Assembly (NCBI RefSeq): GCF_016908295.1
Contig: NZ_JAFBDO010000002.1
Span: forward strand, 682,001-746,000
Source: Thalassobacillus pellis
GTDB lineage: Bacteria > Bacillota > Bacilli > Bacillales > Halobacillaceae
Length of the DNA: 64,000 nt
Direction of reading: 5' to 3'
Part shown: positions 1-7,398 of the stretch, one piece after another
How positions within the stretch are numbered: position 1 is the first letter of the stretch
Layout: each line of letters starts with the position of its first letter
The notes under the pieces: model-generated
The model's database searches: none
What the model was told of the DNA's origin: nothing
The model's input: only the letters and a program-made list of their open reading frames with translations
Translations under genes and position numbers: made by a program

Positions 1-236
1 ATCAAATGCTTACTGTTTCTGACAAAGAAATTGCAGCAACGATCGTTCACCTGCTAGAACGGGAAAAAGCTCTGGTCGAAGGCGCAGGAGCAGCTGCCAT
101 GGCTGCCCTGCTCTTCCGCGGAGAAAAAATAGCATCCAACAAATGCGGTGTCATTGTCAGCGGAGGCAACATGGATATCACCCGTCTCCCCTCCATCGAT
201 AAAATGTCCCGTAAACAGAAGTATAATGTAGTTTGA
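1..236 (+). CDS. threonine/serine dehydratase, C-terminal fragment (5' end outside window)
   Basis: This is the last 78 or so codons of a PLP-dependent threonine (serine) ammonia-lyase, which deaminates threonine to 2-oxobutanoate in the cytosol. The fold-type II signature is visible as EGAGAAAMAALL followed by GVIVSGGNMD, the region that contacts the cofactor phosphate side. Only about 20 residues follow the SGGN motif, so the ACT-like regulatory domain of biosynthetic IlvA is absent and the enzyme resembles the short, catabolic TdcB type. The start and catalytic lysine lie before the window. A terminator follows directly. Confidence 0.85.
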   Translation, partial: QMLTVSDKEIAATIVHLLEREKALVEGAGAAAMAALLFRGEKIASNKCGVIVSGGNMDITRLPSIDKMSRKQKYNVV

Positions 237-247
237 GGTAGAATAAG

Positions 248-290
248 GAAATCCCATCATGTATGTTCACGATGGGATTTTTCCTTTTTG
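248..290 (+). terminator. intrinsic terminator after threonine dehydratase
   Basis: A 10-bp stem AAATCCCATC/GATGGGATTT with a 12-nt loop is followed by a T-rich tail. Confidence 0.85.
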
Positions 291-321
291 TCTTGACATT
301 ATCAGGTAAATCTACCGTAAA

Positions 322-526
322 ACGCGTTTAAGCAAAACGGACACGCGTTTTAGGCTGCGAACACGCGTGTTCCGGGCTGTGAGCATGCGTTTGAATGTGC
401 GTTTTCAGCCTGAATACGCGTTTTCTTGCTTCGAACACGCGTTTCTTGGCTTTGAACACGCGTTTTCTGGATGTATACACGCGTTTCCTTTGCGTTAACA
501 CGCGCCTTTCCACTACGAATACGCGT
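322..526. repeat. array 1 of helically phased ACGCGT motifs
   Basis: The otherwise empty 237-689 gap is filled by ACGCGT-type motifs starting at 322, 343, 363, 385 (ATGCGT variant), 416, 437, 458, 479, 500 (ACGCGC) and 521. From 416 onward the step is exactly 21 bp, i.e. two helical turns; the 385-to-416 jump of 31 bp is close to three turns, so phase is kept. Sequence between motifs is not conserved. The motif is palindromic, so the array reads open in several frames on both strands, but there are no convincing starts. A second array of the same motif lies at 43297-43617. Binding of a nucleoid or regulatory protein is inference. Confidence 0.85.
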
Positions 527-689
527 GTCCTGCATCTAAATACTTTTTTCGCTACCTATACTCTGGCATAAACATACCTTACATCAAATAAAGCACAATA
601 CTAATTTTCCTTACATCGACCCATTTTTCTCTTTATTATGTTTTAGATACTGTGCAGGTGGAATAGGGTGTCTAAGGAGGCTGATTGAA

Positions 690-854
690 ATGTTGAAATA
701 TATATTAGCCGTACTCCTGCCGCCACTGGCAGTGTTGATGACTGGCAAAACTTTTAAAGCTTTGCTGAACCTTATTCTGACAGCCATATTCTGGCTGCCA
801 GGTGCCATTCACGCGGTACTGGTCGTACGGAATTCAGAGACGCAAACCGTATAA
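690..854 (+). CDS. YqaE/Pmp3-family small membrane protein (54 aa)
   Basis: A 54-residue hydrophobic protein of the YqaE/Pmp3 (UPF0057) type: an N-terminal membrane segment MLKYILAVLLPPLAVL, a short loop, a second segment (LNLILTAIFWLPGAIHAVLVV) and a short polar tail. Family members are two-TM stress-associated membrane proteins that in yeast and plants affect membrane potential; their bacterial role is not well established. The start ATG follows TAAGGAGG by eight nucleotides. It stands alone with its own terminator. Confidence 0.8.
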   Translation: MLKYILAVLLPPLAVLMTGKTFKALLNLILTAIFWLPGAIHAVLVVRNSETQTV

Positions 855-863
855 TGAGTAAGA

Positions 864-900
864 AACGGACGGCTCGCGCAGCAGCGGGTCGTTTTCTTTT
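864..900 (+). terminator. terminator after the YqaE-type gene
   Basis: Stem ACGGCTCGC/GCGGGTCGT (two G-U pairs) followed by TTTTCTTTT. Confidence 0.7.
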
Positions 901-901
901 A

Positions 902-995
902 CACTTTAAGAAAGTTTAAACTTTGTTAAAGGATGAAAGTATAAGTAAAACGAAGGCTTTCGCCATAAGGACTTGGCGGCAAGCCAAGTTTTTCA
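902..995 (+). repeat. interspersed repeat family R1, copy 1 (forward)
   Basis: About 94 bp, found five times in this window (also 31541-31635, 31990-32081, 49219-49313 and 61369-61453). It starts with CTTTAAGAAAGTTT, continues through GTTAAAGGATnAAAGTATAAGT and ends with the hairpin CTTGGCGGCAAGCCAAG. No reading frame is conserved. It sits directly downstream of a terminator, as copies 2 and 4 also do. Confidence 0.8.
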
Positions 996-1017
996 AACAT
1001 AGTTATGCCTGTATAAT
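990..1017 (+). promoter_or_regulatory. candidate SigA promoter of the Bax-inhibitor-1 gene
   Basis: A perfect TATAAT (1012-1017) lies 16 bp downstream of TTTTCA (990-995). The -35 element falls on the last bases of R1 copy 1, so the repeat may supply part of the promoter. Confidence 0.45.
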
Positions 1018-1058
1018 CATAGTTTATTAACATTACTAATGTAATAGGAGGAAAAATC

Positions 1059-1793
1059 ATGCGGACAGCAAACCCTGCCTTGCACGGTAAAACTTTTTCG
1101 CGCTATCAGGGAAATGCAGACAAACGTGCTATGACCCTGCAGGGAACAGTGAACAAAGTATTTCTACTTTTGATTATCCTGGCTGCAACAGCGTTTTATA
1201 CTTGGAATTTATATTTTAATGGCCAGCCTGTCGAGCTCTATTTAGTAGTTGGCCTTATCGGTTCGCTGATTTTTGCTTTAATTACGGCCTTCATCCCACG
1301 AATAGCACCGATAACGGCTCCTGTTTATGCCGCTTTGGAAGGATTATTTATTGGGGCCATATCTGCTTATTATGAAAATCTTTATGAAGGAATTGTCATG
1401 CAGGCGGCGTTATTGACCATCATGACTCTGTTCGGGCTTCTGATCATTTATAAACTGCGAATCATCAAGGTGACGAAAAATTTCCGCCTCGGTGTTGTGG
1501 CGGCGACACTTGGTATACTGCTCGTTTATTTAGCAGATATTATCCTGCGTACTTTTACAAATATGCAGGTGCCGCTGTTACATGAATCAAGCCTTCTCGG
1601 CATCGGGATCAGTCTGCTGATCGTTGTAGTAGCTGCCCTGAACCTGGTCCTTGACTTCGATTTTATCGAGCATGCTTCTAAACGAAATGTCCCAAAGCAT
1701 ATGGAATGGTACGGGGCTTTTGGATTGATTGTCACATTGGTATGGCTTTATGTGGAAATGCTCCGTCTGCTAGCAAAGTTGAGAAACCGCTGA
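1059..1793 (+). CDS. Bax inhibitor-1/YccA family membrane protein
   Basis: A 244-residue integral membrane protein with seven predicted hydrophobic segments from about residue 30 to the C terminus. The bacterial BI-1/YccA signature is visible near the end (LNLVLDFDFIEHASKRNVPKHMEWYGAFGLIVTLVWLY is the conserved stretch; only its position, about residues 195-232, matters here). Family members include the calcium-leak protein YetJ and the FtsH modulator YccA. The start ATG has an excellent AGGAGG site eight bases upstream. No partner gene is adjacent, and transcription probably begins at the TATAAT at 1012. Confidence 0.88.
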   Translation: MRTANPALHGKTFSRYQGNADKRAMTLQGTVNKVFLLLIILAATAFYTWNLYFNGQPVELYLVVGLIGSLIFALITAFIPRIAPITAPVYAALEGLFIGAISAYYENLYEGIVMQAALLTIMTLFGLLIIYKLRIIKVTKNFRLGVVAATLGILLVYLADIILRTFTNMQVPLLHESSLLGIGISLLIVVVAALNLVLDFDFIEHASKRNVPKHMEWYGAFGLIVTLVWLYVEMLRLLAKLRNR

Positions 1794-1869
1794 TTCCCAT
1801 AAACAGCACATTGTAAGGTTTTATCAACAAGTGAATGAGGTAATTGATTGATAGAGGAGGTAGATTTAA

Positions 1870-2076
1870 ATGGATGAGCTCGATAATTTTCTACACAAAC
1901 TAAGCAGTTATACAAAAGAAGTGACAGAATTGCGTACATCCTATGAACACATGACAACAGAGCAGCAGGAGATCGTCAGGAACGCTGCCCCTAATGGAGA
2001 ATCACCTGAGACTTTGTCAAAAATTGCTTACAAGTGGCATGACGCCCTATATGAACAAGTAAAAAACCAAAAATAA
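1870..2076 (+). CDS. hypothetical small soluble protein (68 aa)
   Basis: A 68-residue acidic, helix-rich protein with no membrane segment, no cysteines and no motif I recognise. A strong AGGAGG site precedes the ATG with normal spacing, and a strong terminator follows, so it is very probably expressed, either alone or as the second gene behind the Bax-inhibitor-1 gene (76-bp gap without a visible terminator). Function unknown. Confidence 0.7.
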   Translation: MDELDNFLHKLSSYTKEVTELRTSYEHMTTEQQEIVRNAAPNGESPETLSKIAYKWHDALYEQVKNQK

Positions 2077-2094
2077 AACACAGGATTTTCCTGC

Positions 2095-2138
2095 AAAAAA
2101 AAGCGGATGACCTTCTATGGTCATCCGCTTTTTTTAAG
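2095..2138. terminator. bidirectional terminator
   Basis: AAGCGGATGACC/GGTCATCCGCTT stem flanked by A-runs and T-runs, serving the converging genes at 1870-2076 and 2134-2340. Confidence 0.9.
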
Positions 2139-2340
2139 AATCATTTCTGATTACAAGGTAAACAATCAAGCCCACAATCGGAAAAATGATTGTAGCCACC
2201 AGAACGATCAGTGCATACTCCTGGCTTTTCCCCTTTCTCCTGCTGTCCCGATAAGCCCAGATACTTGTTATAATATTTAAAAATAACAGCAGCAAACCAA
2301 ATAATATAAATATCAAAAAAATCGAACCGACTTCAATCAT
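2134..2340 (-). CDS. two-TM small membrane protein, PLDc_N-like
   Basis: A 68-residue protein with a hydrophobic N-terminal segment (about residues 5-29), a short basic loop YRDSRRKGKS, and a second hydrophobic segment ending LVIRN. This arrangement (aromatic-rich first helix, W-x-Y-R-D-S-x-R loop, then a P-I-V-G-L-I-x-Y segment) is that of the phospholipase D N-terminal-like membrane module that also occurs as free-standing small proteins. No catalytic residues are present. AAGGTGG precedes the ATG. The precise role is unknown. Confidence 0.7.
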   Translation of the reverse strand: MIEVGSIFLIFILFGLLLLFLNIITSIWAYRDSRRKGKSQEYALIVLVATIIFPIVGLIVYLVIRNDS

Positions 2341-2537
2341 CTAGTTTCCACCTTTCTGAAAAATCACCCTTATTATCGGGTACCGGCAGCCATAAATTTA
2401 GAAAAACTCGCACTCAACCGTCTTTTCGTGAATGTGATAGTTTTTCTTATACTTCGGAATAAACATTTTCGCTACGTCGAAAAGCTTCTTCGCAAACATT
2501 TTATATATTCTGAATGTATTAGAAAAGTAAATTTCTT

Positions 2538-2870
2538 TCAACTTTCCTCCCTGTCAAACCATCGATCAGTATACAGCTTATCTTCCCATCGTCTGACCAT
2601 CCCCAAAGCTTCATGGAAAGTAAGCGTTCCTGTTTCGTTGATGGGTCTTGCACAAGCATCGTAACAGCCATTTTCTTTTGCTGTCAGCAGCATCACTTTC
2701 CAGGAAAGTTTATTCTCCCACATCTCTTTTCCCTTCACAACAACTACCCAATGGGTATCCAATACATGCTGCCCTCGCCAGAACTTGGAATGGAGTACAT
2801 TTTTATCTTTCGTACCTATTAAAATATGTCTCCGCGGATAGAATTCTACATAATCAGTTGTCTCCTTCAT
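2538..2870 (-). CDS. hypothetical protein (110 aa)
   Basis: A 110-residue protein beginning MKETTDYVEFYPRRH. It is rich in tryptophan and charged residues, has no membrane segment, and I do not recognise the family. The start is placed at the ATG (2868-2870) because GGGAGG lies eight bases upstream; an in-frame ATG 28 codons earlier lacks a ribosome binding site. It is monocistronic, with unrelated neighbours on both sides. Confidence 0.55.
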   Translation of the reverse strand: MKETTDYVEFYPRRHILIGTKDKNVLHSKFWRGQHVLDTHWVVVVKGKEMWENKLSWKVMLLTAKENGCYDACARPINETGTLTFHEALGMVRRWEDKLYTDRWFDREES

Positions 2871-3212
2871 CCTGTTCCTCCCTGCTTTCCACTCATGGTT
2901 ATTATCTGTTTTATGCGGAAAAGAAGAATTTAAGCACGCAAAAAAACCCTTCATATGGCAAGAGACAGCTGAAAAAGTTTTTCTAACCTAAAAGAGCTGT
3001 TAAAGTTTGTTGTTGATTATCACGAATAGACGCTGTAATTACTACTTAAAAACTCATAAATAAATAGAAGCATAGAAACTTTCAAAATTAAATAGAAAAC
3101 AGTCTGTATGGTGTCTTATGAACCATACAGACTGTTTTTTTGTCATACATTTTCTATACCACCAGCGCACTTACAGTGGCCTTCACATGGCAAAAGGGCT
3201 TTTTAAAATAAA
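2871..3212. other. intergenic region with repeat remnant and terminator
   Basis: No gene seen. Bases 2969-3040 resemble 8596-8662 (both read CTGAAAAAGT then TTTCTAA and AAGAGCT), suggesting a decayed dispersed element. A stem-loop AACAGTCTGTATGGT/ACCATACAGACTGTT at 3098-3138 is followed by a run of T and may end transcription from either side. Confidence 0.5.
3097..3142. terminator. strong stem-loop terminator
   Basis: 15-bp stem (ACAGTCTGTATGGT arm) with a 9-nt loop and TTTTTTT tail on the plus strand. Confidence 0.75.
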
Positions 3213-3608
3213 TTATGATTGTCGTCTGCGTCTTGTACTTAAACGGTAAATCTGCCTGCCAAGGCCGTAAAGTGTATAGCAGACACCAAATGTGACCACA
3301 GCCAAAATCTCTATGCCTAAGACATTTTCGGCAACGGTCTGGTCATAATTCATCACCTGATATAATTGAATGCTCAGAAAGAGATTAATAGCTGAAAGAC
3401 AAATGACCAAAAATACAAGCAGCCGCTTCCAATTGGCACTGATCAGCCATTCCATGAGTGGCTCAAACAACCAGACACCGCCAGCTACCAGCAAAAAGGC
3501 TAATGCAAAATGTACAATCAATGGATCGATACCCAATATTGCAAACCCGTCCATTCTTCCTTCCACCCACTCGGCTATCGACTTTGCCCACTGAGAAAAT
3601 TGCTCCAT
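3213..3608 (-). CDS. hypothetical membrane protein with three TM segments (131 aa)
   Basis: A 131-residue protein with an amphipathic N-terminal third, then three hydrophobic segments (about residues 29-52, 60-85 and 95-118) and a very basic tail ending STRRRRQS. I do not recognise a family. AGGAGG lies 10 bases before the ATG. It is divergent from scdA, and their start codons are 156 bp apart. Confidence 0.6.
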   Translation of the reverse strand: MEQFSQWAKSIAEWVEGRMDGFAILGIDPLIVHFALAFLLVAGGVWLFEPLMEWLISANWKRLLVFLVICLSAINLFLSIQLYQVMNYDQTVAENVLGIEILAVVTFGVCYTLYGLGRQIYRLSTRRRRQS

Positions 3609-3676
3609 ACTGCCCCGACCTCCTTTTTTGCTACCAGTTTAGGCAGTTATGTACCAGTTTATACGGCACCTTTATG

Positions 3677-3701
3677 TAAATCACAGCCAGGGTGTGATTT
3701 A
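3677..3701. promoter_or_regulatory. inverted repeat upstream of scdA
   Basis: Nine-bp perfect arms TAAATCACA and TGTGATTTA separated by 7 bp, centred about 75 bp before the scdA start. The half-site order (TCACA then TGTGA) is the reverse of an Fnr box, so the binding factor is uncertain. It could also control the divergent gene. Confidence 0.45.
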
Positions 3702-3763
3702 TATCAACGTCTTAACAAAAAATGAAAGGTATCATAAAGGTATTCACAAAGGAGGCTGTACTT

Positions 3764-4456
3764 ATGACAACATTCACTAGAGAACATACACCTGCGGATA
3801 TCGTAAACATTTATCCGAAAGCAAGTGACCTATTTAAAAAGAATCGGATTGATTTCTGCTGTGGTGGAGACCGGCCGCTGGGCGAGGTATTTGATAAACA
3901 GAAAATAGATGAAGATATGATTTTGACAAAGCTGAATGAGAATTATACAGAGTGGGTTTCGAAGGGCAATCAGGCTGCCGACTGGGATGCAGTTTCCAAT
4001 ACGGAATTAGTAGATCATATCGTATATACCCACCATGCGTTTTTGAATGAGGAATTGCCGGCATTAGGTCAGTTTGTGTCGAAGATCTTCCGTGTCCATG
4101 GGGATCACCATCCACATCTGAGAGAGCTCCATAAACTGTACAATGAATTGAAGACAGAACTGGAAGCCCATCTCATCAAAGAAGAAACAGAAGTATTCCC
4201 GCTTGTTAAAGAATATGACGAGAACCCGAGTGAAGAATTAAGAAATCGTATTCATGCTGCCAATGGGACCCTTGAAAATGAGCATGACCATGCAGGTGAT
4301 ATTTTGAAACAAATCCATACGATTACGGGAGGATTTGAGCCGCCGCAGGATGCCTGTAACTCTTACCGGATCACCTATAAACGATTGGCAGAGCTTGAGG
4401 AAGACACGTTCCAGCACATTCATCTTGAAAACAATATTCTGTTTAAGCGTATCTGA
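3764..4456 (+). CDS. scdA: iron-sulfur cluster repair di-iron protein ScdA/YtfE (RIC)
   Basis: A 230-residue RIC protein that restores Fe-S clusters damaged by nitric oxide or oxidants. The N-terminal ScdA domain carries the ADIVNIYPKASDLFKKNRIDFCCGG signature around residues 10-35 (the CCGG cysteines are at about 34-35). The remainder is a hemerythrin-like four-helix bundle supplying di-iron ligands, with histidines in the YTHHAF, HGDHHPH, HLIKEE and ENEHDHAG segments. The start is taken at ATG 3764, where AAAGGAGG lies nine bases upstream; the frame is open further upstream without a binding site. A 25-bp inverted repeat in the promoter suggests dedicated control. Confidence 0.93.
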   Translation: MTTFTREHTPADIVNIYPKASDLFKKNRIDFCCGGDRPLGEVFDKQKIDEDMILTKLNENYTEWVSKGNQAADWDAVSNTELVDHIVYTHHAFLNEELPALGQFVSKIFRVHGDHHPHLRELHKLYNELKTELEAHLIKEETEVFPLVKEYDENPSEELRNRIHAANGTLENEHDHAGDILKQIHTITGGFEPPQDACNSYRITYKRLAELEEDTFQHIHLENNILFKRI

Positions 4457-4486
4457 CCTTAACAAAACGGAGCAATGGCTCCAAAC

Positions 4487-4521
4487 TTAAAACCCGAACT
4501 AGAATGGTTCGGGTTTTCCTA
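4487..4521 (+). terminator. terminator after scdA
   Basis: AAAACCCGAAC/GTTCGGGTTTT stem with T-rich tail. Confidence 0.85.
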
Positions 4522-4564
4522 TTGATAAAATTTAATTCCAATTCCAAGAATCGTTCTCGCTCCG

Positions 4565-5416
4565 TCAGGATTTCAAGAAGTCCTCCAGGGCTTTTTCCCG
4601 ATACTTCATTTCTTCATATCCTTGCATGTAAAGCTCATGAAGTTTTTTACGGTTACGTTCGATACGGCTTACGGATAAAGGTGTCTCTGGCCGGATAATA
4701 AATGCTCGTCCTTCTTTTTCCAGCTGCCATAATTTTTCTGTTAGACCGTTATAAGCAACATGACGGTTCAACATAGTTTTTACGAACGCCGGATGCTGCC
4801 TGAATTTGCGCTGGATAAGCCATCCGCCTTTCATCCTTCCTTTCGTGTACCCTTCATTTCTTGTCAGTACTACCACATGCTTTTCATTTCCATACTGTAT
4901 GGATTGATCGATCGGCACCGGGGCTGCGATTCCTCCATCCATTAATGTTTTTCCCTCGTAAGTGATGCTCGGAGCGATCAATGGTATCGAGCAGGAAGCC
5001 CGCATGATCGTCATCAGGCTGTTACGGTCCGGAAAATCATGATAATGCACAGCATCCCCAGTCATTAAATCCGTTGTTGCCACGGAAAAATGTGTCTGGC
5101 GGTTTTCGAATGCTTCAAAGTCGAATGGCACAAGTTCATTCGGAAGTTTATCGAAAATGAAGTCCATGCCAAACAGCTCTTTTTTCCTAAGGGCCCGGAG
5201 ATAGGATATGTATTCAGGATGATCGCCGTAGCCAACTAGGACATTGTAGTTTCTCCCCCGCTGTCTGGCGACATATGAACTGCCATTAGAAGCTCCCGCG
5301 GATGCTCCTGCGACGAAAGGAAAGTGCAGATTCATATCCAGAAAATAGTCGAGTACCCCCGCCGTGTAGGTTCCTCGCATACCTCCCCCCTCTAAAACAA
5401 GACCTGTCTGCTTCAT
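4565..5416 (-). CDS. patatin-like phospholipase (YjjU-type)
   Basis: A 283-residue patatin-family serine hydrolase, predicted to deacylate lipids. Visible motifs are the oxyanion glycine loop GGGMRG (residues 10-15), the nucleophile elbow GASAG with Ser39, and the partner aspartate in DGG (Asp160); Ser-Asp form the catalytic dyad of the family. There is no signal peptide, so it is cytosolic or membrane-peripheral. Length and the extended C-terminal helical region match the YjjU-like subgroup more than the shorter RssA/YlbK type. GGAGG precedes the ATG. Confidence 0.88.
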   Translation of the reverse strand: MKQTGLVLEGGGMRGTYTAGVLDYFLDMNLHFPFVAGASAGASNGSSYVARQRGRNYNVLVGYGDHPEYISYLRALRKKELFGMDFIFDKLPNELVPFDFEAFENRQTHFSVATTDLMTGDAVHYHDFPDRNSLMTIMRASCSIPLIAPSITYEGKTLMDGGIAAPVPIDQSIQYGNEKHVVVLTRNEGYTKGRMKGGWLIQRKFRQHPAFVKTMLNRHVAYNGLTEKLWQLEKEGRAFIIRPETPLSVSRIERNRKKLHELYMQGYEEMKYREKALEDFLKS

Positions 5417-5477
5417 TTCCGAACCTCCTTTTTCCTCTATAGGAATTGTATCAATCTTTTTGGTTTTAAAAAAACAG

Positions 5478-5512
5478 TAAAAACAGCCGGCTCCTTAGGC
5501 CAGCTGTTTCTT
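5478..5512 (-). terminator. terminator after the FbpB-like gene
   Basis: AAACAGC...GCTGTTT stem with an internal GGC/GCC helix; T-run on the minus strand, 13 bp downstream of the FbpB-like stop. Confidence 0.65.
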
Positions 5513-5524
5513 TGTATGTTATCA

Positions 5525-5671
5525 TCAGTTTACGTATGGTTTGCCCTTATTCGCCTTACTATGCTTTTCATCGAGCTGTCTCTCGATTTCCTGCATCGCT
5601 TCCGGGTCCTTTAATAGTTCTTCCTTTTTCTGATTAACTAATTCATCAAATGTCGGTAAATTCGGACGCAT
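5525..5671 (-). CDS. FbpB-like small basic protein (48 aa)
   Basis: A 48-residue protein with the core TFDELVNQKKEELLKDPEAM followed by IERQLDEKH. This spacing (F-[DE]-E-L-V-x-x-x-K then L-L-x-D and I-E-x-x-x-x-[DE]-K-H) is that of FbpB, the Fur-regulated small basic protein that in B. subtilis cooperates with the FsrA sRNA in iron-sparing. AAAGGAG is eight bases before the ATG and a terminator follows. No clear Fur box could be read by eye upstream. The assignment rests on the pattern alone. Confidence 0.6.
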   Translation of the reverse strand: MRPNLPTFDELVNQKKEELLKDPEAMQEIERQLDEKHSKANKGKPYVN

Positions 5672-5783
5672 CAAGCTCTACTCCTTTCTTCGAAGTATAT
5701 CCCTATTATAACAGGGGATATGTATGTATTTATTTAAATTGTTTGAACATTTTGTTAACTTTTATCATACTTGGGGGTACCTC

Positions 5784-6938
5784 ATGGAACATTTAGTGAA
5801 CGACAACGTAAAAAATATAGAAATATCTGGTATACGTAAATTTTTCAATATGGTCAGCGACTATAAAGACGTCGTCTCCTTATCGATTGGACAGCCTGAC
5901 TTTCCTACTCCAGAACATGTGAAACAGGCAGGGATCCATGCGATCAGCCGCAATCAGACTATCTATACACCGAATGCAGGCATCTTCGAATTACGGGAGG
6001 CAATCAGCAATCATGTCCAGCGAAAATACCAATTGGAATACGATCCTTCGGCGGAAGTCATCGTCACAGTCGGAGCGTCCCAGGCAATCGATATTAGCCT
6101 CCGCACCATTTTGTCACAGGGGGATGAAGTCATACTGCCGGGTCCTGTGTATCCTGGGTACGAACCGCTGATCAGGCTTGCCGGTGGTAAGCCGGTCTAT
6201 GTCGATACCAGACCGACAGGATTTAAAATGACGGCAGAAGCGATTACTGCCGCTATCACACCTGCTACAAAATGTATCATTCTGCCCTATCCATCCAACC
6301 CGACGGGAGTAACCTTATCAAGAGCAGAACTGGAAGAAATCAGCGCCATAATCAAAGAACGGGATTTGTTTGTGCTGTGCGACGAAATTTATAGTGAATT
6401 GGTGTATGACCAGGAACATGTCTCTCTTGCATCATTTCCTGAAATCAGGGACAAAGTACTCGTCGTGAATGGCGTATCGAAGTCCCATTCCATGACGGGA
6501 TGGCGGATTGGATATTTGCTTGGACCTGCTGAAATTACCAGACATATATTAAAGGTCCACCAGTATAACGTTTCCTGTGCTACTTCCATCAGCCAGTATG
6601 CCGCCCTTGAAGCCATTCATAACGGTGGTAATGACCCGGAAGATATGAAAAAGGAATACGATAAAAGAAGGAAATATATCATGGGAAGACTGGATGCCAT
6701 GGGGCTTCGGTATGAACGGCCAGGAGGAGCGTTCTATATCCTTCCAGAAATCAGAGTTGAAGGTCTTTCTTCATTTGAACTTGGGGTGCAGCTCGTCAAA
6801 AATGCTGGTCTCGCTATTGTCCCAGGCGACGCTTTTTCCCAATATGGCCAGGGTTACATGCGGATCTCCTACGCGTATGATATGAAAACTTTGGCACAAG
6901 GACTGGATCGTTTGGAAAACTTCCTTGAAATTTTTTAA
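5784..6938 (+). CDS. patA: aminotransferase A (PatA)
   Basis: A 384-residue class I/II PLP aminotransferase, very similar across its length to Bacillus PatA, which acts on N-acetyl-L,L-diaminopimelate or related amino donors in lysine metabolism. It begins MEHLVNDNVKNIEISGIRKF; the substrate-binding SIGQPDFPTPEHV segment, the Tyr-containing YTPNAG loop, the conserved PSNPTG, and the PLP-lysine site GVSKSHSMTGWRIGY (Lys near residue 233) are all present. The start at 5784 follows GGGGG; 20 upstream in-frame codons lack a binding site. Monocistronic with a weak terminator. Confidence 0.92.
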   Translation: MEHLVNDNVKNIEISGIRKFFNMVSDYKDVVSLSIGQPDFPTPEHVKQAGIHAISRNQTIYTPNAGIFELREAISNHVQRKYQLEYDPSAEVIVTVGASQAIDISLRTILSQGDEVILPGPVYPGYEPLIRLAGGKPVYVDTRPTGFKMTAEAITAAITPATKCIILPYPSNPTGVTLSRAELEEISAIIKERDLFVLCDEIYSELVYDQEHVSLASFPEIRDKVLVVNGVSKSHSMTGWRIGYLLGPAEITRHILKVHQYNVSCATSISQYAALEAIHNGGNDPEDMKKEYDKRRKYIMGRLDAMGLRYERPGGAFYILPEIRVEGLSSFELGVQLVKNAGLAIVPGDAFSQYGQGYMRISYAYDMKTLAQGLDRLENFLEIF

Positions 6939-6962
6939 ATGAATCGTGTAAGAAAAGAAAAA

Positions 6963-7000
6963 TACCATGAGAAAAATAGCTATTTCTCGTGGCTTTTCGT
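6963..7000 (+). terminator. probable terminator after patA
   Basis: CCATGAGAAA/TTTCTCGTGG stem (one G-U pair), followed by CTTTTCGTT. Confidence 0.6.
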
Positions 7001-7026
7001 TCCAAAAATCTATCATTGGAGTAACG

Positions 7027-7094
7027 GGCACGGGCTGAAATTCCACTCGGTCAGGTTACCTTTTTGACCAGAAATTTTTTAAGCCGTGCCCGCA
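7027..7094. repeat. long imperfect inverted repeat
   Basis: Arms CGGGCACGGGCT...AAATT and AATTTTTTAAGCCGTGCCCG enclose about 40 bp. It looks like a small non-coding hairpin element rather than a terminator. Confidence 0.5.
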
Positions 7095-7398
7095 GAATGA
7101 GACTCAACAAATAGATTACCAACTTTATTAGATTAGAATGGACATAACCAGTGGCTTTAATCGTTTACCAGCCCCCCTTTTCCGGTATCAACAATAAAAA
7201 AAATGCTCCAGTGAGTTTTAATCCAGACAGATGTGGCCATATCCCTTATTTAAAAAGTTTCGACAGAATACTGCTGATAGCTTTACCACTTGTGAATCCT
7301 CACCTTATAATAGAGAGGCCGCTGTCTTATAAACCAGCAAGCATACATAGGTCTTTTGATCTGAAAGGAAGCGGCAAGGAGTGAAAGGTACCTTGCAA

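Larger units (their letters stand above)
6939..7398. other. intergenic region with terminator and long stem-loop
   Basis: Holds the patA terminator (6963-7000), an inverted repeat 7027-7094 (CGGGCACGGGCT against AGCCGTGCCCG), and the motif TTCCGGTATCAACAATA near 7177-7193, which recurs at 49384-49400. A TATAAT at 7306-7311 may be the -10 of the MFS gene but has no good -35. No gene is visible. Confidence 0.5.

Noticed and set aside
328-535. Two overlapping Arg/Val-rich open frames on the minus strand through array 1
   Set aside because: They result from the 21-bp ACGCGT periodicity; two frames are equally open and neither has a binding site.
3677-3701. Fnr box at scdA
   Set aside because: Half-sites are in the order TCACA then TGTGA, the reverse of TGTGA-N6-TCACA.
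7290-7311. Promoter TTGTGA...TATAAT before the MFS gene
   Set aside because: The spacer is only 10 bp; the TATAAT may be real but the -35 is not.
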